Below are positions 18,607 to 25,687 of a stretch of 64,000 bases of DNA, one piece after another (position 1 is the stretch's first letter; each line of letters begins with the position of its first letter). This DNA is from Sphingobacteriales bacterium 50-39 (GTDB lineage Bacteria > Bacteroidota > Bacteroidia > Chitinophagales > Chitinophagaceae): positions 806,001 to 870,000 of the forward strand of contig MKTZ01000001.1 of NCBI GenBank assembly GCA_001898505.1, in the 5' to 3' direction. The notes below the pieces were generated by a model. That model was not told where the DNA came from and did no database searches. It saw nothing but the letters and a program-made list of their open reading frames with translations. The position numbers and the translations under genes are program-made.

Positions 18607-18647
18607 AGTGATGACCCGACCTTATTTTTAGTGAGGACCCGACCCTA
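18607..18647. repeat. Pair of 18-base direct repeats
   Basis: AGTGATGACCCGACCTTA (18607-18624) and AGTGAGGACCCGACCCTA (18630-18647) match at 16 of 18 positions and are spaced 23 bases start to start, about two helical turns. The second copy reaches the stop codon of the helical-repeat gene. They lie just upstream of the putative sigma-operon promoter on the minus strand, so they could bind a regulator; this is inference. Confidence 0.5.
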
Positions 18648-20249
18648 TGTCGCCGAACTCTGAAAGGTTGGACTGGGGGCTTCTGCGACCTCATCCGTAT
18701 AATGCCTCTTCTTACTATCCAGGTATTTTTGGCGGATGATCTCGCTCATAGGCTTTTGATATACTTTACTTTCCACCCAGGAGACGAGGTCCAGATAAGC
18801 AAAGGCGCGGGTCTCGAACCTATCAGCCTCGAAGTGCCTGATCTTTTCCAGGAATTTTTCGAACTCTGCCTTTATAGATTGGCGGGACGCATGGAAGGAG
18901 GTACGCAGGAACTTGAACATTTCCTCTTCCACCCGGGTGAGGTTCTCTTTTTTGGCCATGAAGCGGTAAACGGACTTGGTAAGGGATTCCATCAGCTCGA
19001 AATTACCCAGTTCATAATGCGCCATGAGATGGAGGACACGCGCGTAGCTCTGGAGATCGTTGCGCATATCGACCTGGTCATTGATGATGCGTTGGAGGTA
19101 GTCGATACAGGTGGCATAATCACCACTCCCAAAATAAAGGGAGGCTATCTTATAATTCAATACGAGCAAACGATGTCTGTCAATGAAAAGATCATATTCG
19201 GCGAGCTGCTGTTCGATGCCGGGCACCATCAGGAGGCCTTCTTTGAAATTGCCCCGCATGAATACCTGGTTGATCTTGGCGGTGGTGATATAAACAAAGG
19301 ACTGGATGCGGAAGTTGTCATTGTCACGGACGCGATCGGTGAGGGAAAAAGCCTCGAACTGTCTCAGCGTTATTTCAAACCGCTGGTGATTCCGCAGATC
19401 GAAGTGGGCATTCAACAGATTGTGCAGGGCCTTGATATAGTGGCTTGTTTCCACCCGTATCATCAGGGGCTGCTCCTCGAAGAGATCCAGCCATTTTTGC
19501 GAATAGCGGTAATACATGAGAAAATCCTGCCGGATAAAAGCATACCAATTATAGATCTGATACAGATACAGCCGCTCGTAAAAGCCCGTCTGTTCCCAGA
19601 CATTGGCGGGTAGCTGTTCCTTGAGGAACTCCTTGATACGCTCTTCATCCTTCTCATTGCGGGCATGCCCATTCCTGATATACCAGCTGTATACAAGCAA
19701 GGCCAGGTTGGACAGACGCGCCAGCATATCGATGCGACCGGCTACTTCCAGGCTTTCGGCGGAGAGCTGTTCGGCACGCATCTGCATACTATGCGTAATA
19801 TGAAGGGTCTCGATCCTCTTCTCCAGACCCAGGACCAGGGGGAGGAAATTGAATTTCTGGTTGGCCTTGGCTGTCTCCTTAGCCCTATCCAGGAAGCGGA
19901 GACTCTGCTGGAACAGCCCCTTTTTATAAAGAATATGCGCGTAGTCGAACATTTCATTCAACTGCAGGTCGATGCTGTCGGCGCTCTTGAGCAGCCGGAG
20001 ACTGGCCAGTATCTGTTTATAAAGATGGGTCTTAAGATTGGAAAGCTGTGGCTTTTCAATGCCGGGCAGCTTTTTTAAAAGGGCCTTTTCGTCATAATCG
20101 CTCAGTTTGTCCATGGCATCGAATAACTGGACGATCTTGAGGTCTTCTTTAGTAGAACTTCTTTTAATATATAATTTGAAATGCCTTTTTTCGGCCTTTT
20201 CAAGGGAATGAATAAGCTGGAATAAGGTATCTGAAAACCGGTTGGCCAT
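18645..20249 (-). CDS. Conserved Bacteroidota helical-repeat (TPR-like) protein of unknown function
   Basis: A 534-residue, largely alpha-helical protein without signal peptide or transmembrane helices, so probably cytoplasmic. It is rich in TPR/SPO-like helical pairs, for example 'HILYKKGLFQQSLRFLDRAK' at ~115 and 'SLYFGSGDYATCIDYLQRII' at ~370. The start (ANRFSDTLFQLIHSLEKAEK) and 'SLEKAEKRHFKLYIKRSS' look like a conserved family N-terminus. I do not recognise a named family or function. It stands alone: a large gap separates it from genes to the right, and the sigma operon follows in the same direction. Confidence 0.75.
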   Translation of the reverse strand: MANRFSDTLFQLIHSLEKAEKRHFKLYIKRSSTKEDLKIVQLFDAMDKLSDYDEKALLKKLPGIEKPQLSNLKTHLYKQILASLRLLKSADSIDLQLNEMFDYAHILYKKGLFQQSLRFLDRAKETAKANQKFNFLPLVLGLEKRIETLHITHSMQMRAEQLSAESLEVAGRIDMLARLSNLALLVYSWYIRNGHARNEKDEERIKEFLKEQLPANVWEQTGFYERLYLYQIYNWYAFIRQDFLMYYRYSQKWLDLFEEQPLMIRVETSHYIKALHNLLNAHFDLRNHQRFEITLRQFEAFSLTDRVRDNDNFRIQSFVYITTAKINQVFMRGNFKEGLLMVPGIEQQLAEYDLFIDRHRLLVLNYKIASLYFGSGDYATCIDYLQRIINDQVDMRNDLQSYARVLHLMAHYELGNFELMESLTKSVYRFMAKKENLTRVEEEMFKFLRTSFHASRQSIKAEFEKFLEKIRHFEADRFETRAFAYLDLVSWVESKVYQKPMSEIIRQKYLDSKKRHYTDEVAEAPSPTFQSSAT

Positions 20250-20327
20250 AATGATGTAATTATCCTGAAATTCAATCCTGCTAAGGACTGTAGCGCTAAG
20301 AATATCATTTTGACATAATTAACTCGT

Positions 20328-20335
20328 CAAAATTA
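20328..20335 (-). promoter_or_regulatory. Putative -7 element for the helical-repeat gene
   Basis: The minus strand reads TAATTTTG, a full match to the Bacteroidota -7 consensus TAnnTTTG, about 80 bases before the start codon at 20249. The nearest TTTG upstream is only 12 bases away rather than 19, so the -33 element is poor. Confidence 0.3.
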
Positions 20336-20362
20336 TGATTAGAATGGCAAACGGAAGGATAT

Positions 20363-20370
20363 TAATTTTG
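20363..20370 (+). promoter_or_regulatory. Putative -7 element for the candidate small RNA
   Basis: TAATTTTG on the plus strand fully matches the -7 consensus TAnnTTTG and would start transcription near 20376, exactly where the first arm of a stem begins. No clear TTTG -33 element is present at the right distance. Confidence 0.3.
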
Positions 20371-20376
20371 TGTCAG

Positions 20377-20533
20377 AGAACGAGAAAAAAATATGGCAGC
20401 AATCGTTGAAGCAGGCATTCGTTAGCAACTCGTTCTTCTAAGGCTGAGTAAATCAGCATAAAAGATATTACTACCTTTTTTCATATGGCAAGCAATCGTT
20501 AGCGCCCTTTGTTTCTACATGGGGCTTTTTTTT
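20377..20533 (+). ncRNA. Candidate structured small RNA of unknown family
   Basis: A ~157-base segment without a coding frame that shows ordered structure. The 5' arm AGAACGAG (20377-20384) pairs perfectly with CTCGTTCT (20429-20436). A compact hairpin GCTGA-GTAAA-TCAGC occupies 20443-20457. The 3' end is a terminator hairpin followed by eight Ts. Three related GCAWTCGTT motifs lie inside (near 20398, 20415 and 20492). A -7-like element precedes it. It does not match an RNA family I can name; an attenuator or chance structure remains possible. There is no downstream gene for 700 bases, which favours a free RNA over a leader. Confidence 0.35.
20501..20533 (+). terminator. Intrinsic terminator of the candidate small RNA
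   Basis: AGC(G)CCC pairs with GGGGCT (six pairs with one bulged G) around a 13-base loop, and the stem runs directly into TTTTTTTT. This is a classic intrinsic terminator shape. The loop contains TTTGTTTCTACA, a 12-mer that recurs at 20857-20868. Confidence 0.5.
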
Positions 20534-20706
20534 GCAATCTAGCCAAGATTTTACATATAAGTAACATTTTTATTTTATTTATTTTATACTTCTTCGGGTC
20601 CGAAAAGTAGAATTTCATCTCCTAATTGAAGCTAAAATTTGCTAAATTACCTCTTTTAGAGGTCGGAACAGACCGCATCTTATAAGGTCATATTGGGATT
20701 TCGTGT

Positions 20707-20735
20707 ACATATGAACTGCGTTCATGTATTTTTTT
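20707..20735 (+). terminator. Second terminator-like hairpin in the gap
   Basis: ATATGAAC, loop TGC, GTTCATGT forms an eight-pair stem (one G-T pair) followed within two bases by seven Ts. No gene ends before it, so if it works as a terminator it marks the end of another untranslated transcript. Confidence 0.4.
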
Positions 20736-20851
20736 CCAACTCTGAAGAGGAAATTTCTAACTTGCTTTTACCAAGCTAACCACACAGATCTCACATTTGT
20801 TTGTTTTTAGTTATATAAGTGTAGTGTTTTCTCATGTGACTTAGGTCCACC

Positions 20852-20876
20852 AGGGGTTTGTTTCTACAAGGCCCCT
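20852..20876 (+). repeat. GC-rich hairpin sharing its loop motif with the 20501 terminator
   Basis: AGGGG pairs with CCCCT around a 15-base loop that begins TTTGTTTCTACA, identical over 12 bases to the loop of the hairpin at 20501-20526. A T5 run follows at 20884-20888. It may be a third terminator or part of a duplicated RNA element. Confidence 0.35.
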
Positions 20877-21243
20877 TTGGGTTTTTCGGCCCTCATTACC
20901 CAAAAATACTTCGGCCCGAAAAAACATTTGATGATGGCGATTTACCTCCCACATCGAGATGCGTATGACAGAAAAGTTCTTCGAGGCCAATGAGGCATGG
21001 GCGTATCCACGATGTAGACCCCATGACGGCGACGCCCGGGAGGATATTTTTTTTTACCTAAGTAATATTATTTATTTTGGGAGCGAAATACTTAACCATT
21101 GCGGCCTGATTACCCATCTAAGATCTTCTCAGACAAAAGGAATAACTACGTCTTGCTCATGGAGTCGTTGGCTGCCGATCCGCATTGATTGCTACTACTA
21201 CTACTCGCAGTTTCAATTTACCATCACTTGAAAAAAATCACAC

Positions 21244-21606
21244 GTGCAATCATTTTTCTTTATCCGCCAGGATGGCAGGAATGTAAAGGTAGACATGCAT
21301 AATATCGTCTACATCGAAGCCCGTAAAAACTATACCCGTCTTGTCATGACAGATCGAAGCGCCATGGTGCTGATAACGCTGAAGCAATGGGAAAGCATCC
21401 TTCCCGAGAGCCTGTTCTGCCGTGTGCATCGGGGCTATATCGTCAACATCGAAAGGATCATATCCTTCGACAACAAATTCATATATCTACCGGGGATGAA
21501 TATCGCCATTGGAGAGCAGTATAAGGACGAACTGCCATCCAAGGTAAGGATCGTTGCCAGCGAAGCGCCTAAAAAAGAGGTCCTTTCAGACTTCGAGATC
21601 TGTTAA
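21244..21606 (+). CDS. Stand-alone LytTR DNA-binding protein
   Basis: A 120-residue protein consisting of a single LytTR domain, with the family pattern 'NIVYIEARKNYTRLVM', 'LPESLFCRVHRGYIVNIERI' and a final 'YKDEL'. No receiver domain precedes it, unlike the AlgR/LytR response regulators. The reading frame begins with GTG at 21244; a hydrophobic FFF stretch follows immediately. Such short LytTR proteins are common in Bacteroidota and can regulate without phosphorylation. No histidine kinase gene is adjacent. The 3' neighbour is a DinB-like gene about 107 bases away. Confidence 0.85.
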   Translation: MQSFFFIRQDGRNVKVDMHNIVYIEARKNYTRLVMTDRSAMVLITLKQWESILPESLFCRVHRGYIVNIERIISFDNKFIYLPGMNIAIGEQYKDELPSKVRIVASEAPKKEVLSDFEIC

Positions 21607-21712
21607 CATACTCCTTATGCCGAAGGCCTGGTAGGTCTCAGATGAGACTGAATTTCCCACTGGAAACCATTGGGCAAAAAAATGGTACCTTGGTAGGTGA
21701 TTTGATCATTGT

Positions 21713-22258
21713 ATGAAAGCACCTATACTTCCCGAAGTCTGGCTGAGAGGCCCTCTGCCGGCTATTCCCTCTTTGCTGCAGCCAGTAGCGCATGCATTGC
21801 TTCAGGCCCGTGAGGAAGTGATGGGGCTTATGGAAGAATTCCCCGAAGAATTATTGTGGGAGCGACCTGCGGGGGTAGCTTCGCCAGGATTCCACCTGCA
21901 GCATCTGTCGGGTGTGCTGGACAGGCTATTTACCTATGCGAGAGGAGAGTCCCTGGACCAGGGGCAGCTGGAAGCGCTGGTTGCGGAGGTAAAGCCGGGG
22001 CCGGGCCTGGCTGAATTGCTGAAAAGATTTGATCATCAGGTGGATCTTGCGCTTCGGCAATTGGAGACTACGTCCGAAGAAGAGTTGACCCAGGTGAGGG
22101 GCGTAGGGCGGGCCAGGATACCTTCCACTGTCCTGGGGCTATTATTTCATGGAGCGGAACATACACAACGACATAACGGCCAATTACTTGTAACGGTGAA
22201 GGTTTTACTGGGGGAAAAATGGCATTCAGGCAACCCCCCGGTAAAAGACGGCGTTTAA
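21713..22258 (+). CDS. DinB-like four-helix protein
   Basis: A 181-residue cytoplasmic protein with the DinB/YfiT layout: an N-terminal helix ending in AREEVMGLMEEF, the histidine-containing segment 'GFHLQHLSGVLDRLFTYARG', and a C-terminal 'LLFHGAEHTQRHNGQLLVTVK'. The three spaced histidines (in HLQH and EHTQRH) fit the metal site of the family. Known relatives are metal-dependent thiol S-transferases or damage-inducible proteins, but most have no assigned substrate. It is not clearly in an operon; the sigma factor gene starts 48 bases further on and could be co-transcribed. Confidence 0.8.
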   Translation: MKAPILPEVWLRGPLPAIPSLLQPVAHALLQAREEVMGLMEEFPEELLWERPAGVASPGFHLQHLSGVLDRLFTYARGESLDQGQLEALVAEVKPGPGLAELLKRFDHQVDLALRQLETTSEEELTQVRGVGRARIPSTVLGLLFHGAEHTQRHNGQLLVTVKVLLGEKWHSGNPPVKDGV

Positions 22259-22305
22259 ACTGTAATTATTGCTAATCATTCTTATTCAGGCAAGTCAGCG
22301 AGATT

Positions 22306-22881
22306 TTGGAAAAATTGCTTCATATTATTAGCGGGTGTGCCAACCAGGATCGTCAGAGCCAGCAAATGCTGTATGACCAGTATTATGGGCTTTGTTTGAA
22401 GATAGCTTTCCGTTATGTAAATACGTATGAGCAAGCGGTGGAAGTAGTTCATGATGCATTTTTAAAGATGTTCCGGAATTTCAGCAGGTTTGAGGTGAGG
22501 GATGTGGACAAGCTGGAGATGCTGCTGATAGGCTGGATCCGGAGGGTTGTGATCAATGCCTCCATCGACTATATGCGCAGAGAGATGAACAATCATCATT
22601 CCTATCCCATTCCGGAGCATGTGTGGGAGCATAAGGACGAGGGGCAGTCCTCGGACAATTCGCTGTTATACAAAGAGTTGATGATTTTGGTCAAAGAGTT
22701 GCCACCGGCTTACAGGATGGTGTTCAACCTGCATGTCATCGAAGGGTATTCACATCCGGAGATCGCGAAGATGCTGGGGATCACTACAGGAACCTCTAAA
22801 TCAAATCTCTCAAAGGCCAGGGCCCATTTACAAAAGGCGCTGACTACTGAGAACACGGAAACAATATTATGTCAAACGTAA
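22306..22881 (+). CDS. RNA polymerase ECF-type sigma factor
   Basis: A 191-residue sigma-70 family protein with region 2 at ~15-85 ('RQSQQMLYDQYYGLCLKIAF', 'EVVHDAFLKMFRNFSRF') and region 4 at ~125-180 ('ELPPAYRMVFNLHVIEGYSH', 'EIAKMLGITTGTSKSNLSKA'). The start is TTG at 22306: the conserved frame has no ATG before region 2. Its end overlaps the next gene by 13 bases. That product has a cytoplasmic N-terminus and one transmembrane helix, so it is a likely anti-sigma partner. It is separate from the Fec-type sigma at 17.8 kb: no FecR or SusC accompanies it. Confidence 0.9.
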   Translation: MEKLLHIISGCANQDRQSQQMLYDQYYGLCLKIAFRYVNTYEQAVEVVHDAFLKMFRNFSRFEVRDVDKLEMLLIGWIRRVVINASIDYMRREMNNHHSYPIPEHVWEHKDEGQSSDNSLLYKELMILVKELPPAYRMVFNLHVIEGYSHPEIAKMLGITTGTSKSNLSKARAHLQKALTTENTETILCQT

Positions 22882-24254
22882 ATGACAACAACCTGGACGA
22901 TCTTTTGCGGCGGGCTGCTGAAAAGTACCCGCTGAGGACGGATAGCGCCGACTGGGGAAAGTTGGCGGCTGACCTGGATAAAGATCCTTCTCTGATCCTG
23001 CCACCCGTAAATGGGGAGGATGGACGGAGGCGGCGAAGGTTTTTCTGGCTCTTCCTTCTACTGCCATTTGCAGCCGGAGGGTATTATGCCTGGCATGCGG
23101 CAGGGAGATCTGCATCCCTGTCGGAACAGACGAGAGTGGTGGCGGGAGAGAAGGGGGGACATGCCGGGGGGGAGGCCGTGGGGCAGAGCGGGCAGGCCAA
23201 TGTGCCGGGACAGGACCGCCGGACGAATGGGGTGGCCATAAGAGATGGACAGGCGCAGGCGAGTGGGGTGGCGGGGAAAGATGGACAAGTACAGGCGGGT
23301 GTGCCGGCAGAGAGAGGAGGACATGTTGGTGGAGAGACAACGGGACAAAAAACCCCGGGGCTGACCAATGCACGGCCCGGAAGGGGCGGACATGTGAGAG
23401 GAGAGAATGCCGGACAGAGCGAGCGGGCGAATGGGCTCAGGGGTGAAACGACGGCTGGACAAACCGGACAGATGAGCGGATCGACACTGACGGGTAACGT
23501 GAGGACTGAGCAGAACGTAAGGACTGAGCAGGCCGAAAAGGGATTGCATCTGGCAAGCAATAATCTGCCGAGAGCAAATACAAAAATGAGGGGAGATGTA
23601 ACTGCCGATCAGATAAAGACAAAAGAGAATGCGAAAAAAAATAAGATCAAGCTGCAAAAACCAAAGCCATCTTTTTACATAGGTATTCTTGGATCCCCGG
23701 ATCTGAGCACCATCAAATGGCAGTCTGTGAAGAATGTCGGAGCTACGTATGGATTGCTGTTAGGATATAGCTTCAACAGCCGGTGGTCCATCGAGTCGGG
23801 AGTGTACTATAGCAAAAAGAAATACTTTACGGACGGGGAATATTTCGACAAAACGAAAGCTTATATCCTGAAGTATGTCGATTCATTAAAGGTGGATGGT
23901 GCTTGCGATATGTGGGAGTTCCCCCTCAACGTGCGATACAATCTTTCAACCAGCGAGAAAACAAAATGGTTTGCTACGGCGGGCGTGTCGGCATACTATA
24001 TGTCAAGGGAAAAATATTATTGCACTGGGTATTATAACGGAAGCCCATATAATCAAGGATGGGATAAAAAACCATCTCAAAATAGTTGGTCCGCGAACCT
24101 GAATCTCAGTGTAGGATACGAACAACGACTTGGTAAGATAGGTAATTTAAGACTCGAACCGTATGTGAGAGTGCCAATGTCCGGCATTGGTACAGGTAAG
24201 CTATCCATTATGAGCGCAGGCCTGAACATAGGCATTACGCGCGGGATCTGGTAA
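22869..24254 (+). CDS. Inner-membrane-anchored protein with C-terminal outer-membrane-type beta-barrel; candidate anti-sigma factor
   Basis: A 461-residue protein with an unusual order of parts. Residues 1-52 are a soluble acidic region with 'NLDDLLRRAAEKYPL'. An arginine run (53-57) and one hydrophobic helix (~58-76) follow. Residues ~80-265 are a long low-complexity Gly/Gln/Thr-rich linker with three imperfect GGHxxGExxxGQ repeats (96-106, 150-160, 173-183). Residues ~268-461 look like an OMP_b-brl-type barrel ('SFYIGILGSPDLSTIKW', 'YGLLLGYSFNSRWSIESGVY'). The gene overlaps the sigma gene by 13 bases. The linker length could bridge the periplasm; a sensor that holds the sigma factor is inferred. 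Confidence 0.7.
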   Translation: MSNVNDNNLDDLLRRAAEKYPLRTDSADWGKLAADLDKDPSLILPPVNGEDGRRRRRFFWLFLLLPFAAGGYYAWHAAGRSASLSEQTRVVAGEKGGHAGGEAVGQSGQANVPGQDRRTNGVAIRDGQAQASGVAGKDGQVQAGVPAERGGHVGGETTGQKTPGLTNARPGRGGHVRGENAGQSERANGLRGETTAGQTGQMSGSTLTGNVRTEQNVRTEQAEKGLHLASNNLPRANTKMRGDVTADQIKTKENAKKNKIKLQKPKPSFYIGILGSPDLSTIKWQSVKNVGATYGLLLGYSFNSRWSIESGVYYSKKKYFTDGEYFDKTKAYILKYVDSLKVDGACDMWEFPLNVRYNLSTSEKTKWFATAGVSAYYMSREKYYCTGYYNGSPYNQGWDKKPSQNSWSANLNLSVGYEQRLGKIGNLRLEPYVRVPMSGIGTGKLSIMSAGLNIGITRGIW

Positions 24255-24280
24255 CGACTCAATTTAATGTTCTAATAGTT

Positions 24281-24709
24281 ATGCTGAAAAAAAGAAAATT
24301 TTTTTGGTGGGGGATCCTATTGCTCCTCATGATCGGGATCAGCTGGGGATATTATCTGTATCAAAAACCACATCAGAGCGCGGCGGGGGAAAGTGCCAAT
24401 GTCACGATAGAAGCGGATTCTCTCTATACACAATATGCCAGCAATGAAAAAGCATGTGACGGCAAGTATATGGGAAAAGTGCTGGAAGTGAGCGGCAAGC
24501 TGGCGGAAATACAGCGTAATGGCCCATCGGAGGTATGGATACTTGCAACGAATGGGGCCGGTGGGGGCGGCATCAATTGCCAGTTATTCACCGGTGAGAA
24601 GGTCCCGGAGCCGCGCCCCAAACCGGGAGATAAAGTAACGATCAAGGGCCGCTGTACCGGCTGGCTTGTAATGGATGTAACCTTATCCGACTGTGTAGTA
24701 GAAAAATAA
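24281..24709 (+). CDS. Membrane-anchored OB-fold (tRNA_anti-like) protein
   Basis: A 142-residue protein with an N-terminal membrane anchor (KFFWWGILLLLMIGISWGYY). The rest is a tRNA_anti-like (PF12869-type) OB fold: 'ADSLYTQYASNEKACDGKYM' starts the domain, followed by 'GKVLEVSGKLAEIQ', 'PKPGDKVTIKGRCTGW' and a final 'DVTLSDCVV'. The family is widespread in Bacteroidota, anchored at the membrane and without a known ligand. It lies 27 bases after the barrel gene and 12 bases before the cytochrome gene, so the three appear to be one operon. Function is not known. Confidence 0.8.
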   Translation: MLKKRKFFWWGILLLLMIGISWGYYLYQKPHQSAAGESANVTIEADSLYTQYASNEKACDGKYMGKVLEVSGKLAEIQRNGPSEVWILATNGAGGGGINCQLFTGEKVPEPRPKPGDKVTIKGRCTGWLVMDVTLSDCVVEK

Positions 24710-24721
24710 AAAAAGATAGAT

Positions 24722-25102
24722 ATGCGAAGACTCTTGCCCTTATTAGTGATCTTTTCGACAGGCATACTGGCCGCCTCCATGGGGTGCTCGAAACAAAGCG
24801 AAGACAAGCTGGCGCCAGCCGATCCCTGCGACACTACGAATATAAGCTATAAAAACCAGGTCGTACCTATCCTGGTGGAAAACTGTTATCCCTGTCATGG
24901 CAATGGCAGCACGGGCGGCAGCGGCGGGATCAACCTGGCCTCTTTTGTCAACCTGAAGGTGTATGCGGATAATGGCTATCTGAAAGGGAATGTAACACAC
25001 GCTCCAGGCTACAACCCGATGCCCTATGGCGAACCGGCACTGCCTCCCTGCCAGATGAACACCATCGCTGCCTGGGTAAATCAGGGCGCCATCAACAACT
25101 AA
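24722..25102 (+). CDS. Monoheme c-type cytochrome-like lipoprotein
   Basis: A 126-residue lipoprotein: the signal ends in a lipobox (AASMGC, Cys22). A single heme-attachment motif CYPCH occupies residues 55-59 inside 'YKNQVVPILVENCYPCHGNG'. A distal methionine is available in 'YNPMPYGEPALPPCQM'. This matches the planctomycete/Bacteroidota-type short cytochrome modules (c-type, PSCyt-like) that precede electron-carrying proteins. It is co-oriented with YceI 20 bases downstream. A membrane-tethered periplasmic electron carrier is inferred. Confidence 0.82.
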   Translation: MRRLLPLLVIFSTGILAASMGCSKQSEDKLAPADPCDTTNISYKNQVVPILVENCYPCHGNGSTGGSGGINLASFVNLKVYADNGYLKGNVTHAPGYNPMPYGEPALPPCQMNTIAAWVNQGAINN

Positions 25103-25121
25103 TCACCTTTAAAACAACGCC

Positions 25122-25682
25122 ATGCAATCGACCAGAATAAAGCGCATCATTTCGATAGCGGCCCTGCTGATCCTGTTCCACACCAGCGTTCACAGCCAGG
25201 TATACACGACCCGTACAGGCTTTATAGGATTTTACTCCAAAACTCCCCTGGAAGATATTCGTGCGGAGAACAACCAGGTATTTGCTGCGATCGACCCTGG
25301 CAAGAAGAACATCGCCTTTAGCCTGCTGCTGCGGGGGTTTGTCTTTACCAAAGAGCTTATGCAGGAGCACTTTAATGAGAATTATGTAGAAAGCGACAAA
25401 TATCCCAAGGCTGTGTTCAGCGGCTATTTTGCGGGTGATGTGAACCTGAGCAAGGACGGGGTATACAAGGTGATGGTAAAAGGGAACCTGACCCTGCACA
25501 ATACCATACATCCTCTGGAAACACCCGCCACGATAGAAGTAAAAGGAGGGAAGCTGCTGGGACAGGCTGAATTCAAAGTGAAGCCGGAGGATCACAATAT
25601 CTCCATCCCTTCACTGGTCAGGGATAAGATCGCGCAGGAGATGCGTGTCGATGTTAAAATAGAATGTTCTACCAACAAATAA
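25122..25682 (+). CDS. YceI family periplasmic lipid-binding-like protein
   Basis: A 186-residue secreted protein (signal ~1-27, ending HTSVHSQ). The lipocalin-like YceI fold is shown by 'TRTGFIGFYSKTPLEDI' near the start, 'LLRGFVFTKELMQEHFNENY', 'SDKYPKAVFSGYF' and a C-terminal 'KPEDHNISIPSLVRDKIA'. YceI proteins bind isoprenoid or other amphiphilic ligands in the periplasm. It ends just 5 bases before the DUF5777 gene. The cytochrome, YceI and DUF5777 trio is a recurrent Bacteroidota neighbourhood; ligand and partner are unknown. Confidence 0.85.
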   Translation: MQSTRIKRIISIAALLILFHTSVHSQVYTTRTGFIGFYSKTPLEDIRAENNQVFAAIDPGKKNIAFSLLLRGFVFTKELMQEHFNENYVESDKYPKAVFSGYFAGDVNLSKDGVYKVMVKGNLTLHNTIHPLETPATIEVKGGKLLGQAEFKVKPEDHNISIPSLVRDKIAQEMRVDVKIECSTNK

Positions 25683-25687
25683 ATACT

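Larger units (their letters stand above)
20250..21243. other. Gene-free 1-kb region with hairpins and a candidate small RNA
   Basis: No convincing protein gene is visible here. The stretch is AT-rich in its first two thirds. It holds divergent -7-like elements at 20328-20335 and 20363-20370, a structured candidate RNA ending in a T8 terminator (20377-20533), a hairpin at 20588-20608 (TTCGG/CCGAA core), a second terminator-like hairpin with T7 (20707-20735), a GC-rich hairpin at 20852-20876 and a T9 run near 21047. Past ~20950 I see nothing further up to the LytTR gene. The 90-codon frame at 20959-21231 is judged to be chance. Confidence 0.6.

Noticed and set aside
18702-19613. A 303-codon frame on the plus strand opposite the helical-repeat gene
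   Set aside because: It lies fully inside the real minus-strand gene, and its long open frame follows from the codon pattern of that gene. It has no family resemblance.
20959-21231. A 90-codon frame before the LytTR gene
   Set aside because: The translation has no recognisable domain and runs through low-complexity and T-rich DNA; its end is a Tyr/Phe-rich tail from a CTA repeat. It looks like chance.
22867-23657. Overlapping minus-strand frames opposite the linker of the barrel protein
   Set aside because: They only mirror the G-rich repeats of the linker and give Pro/Ser/Cys-rich products.
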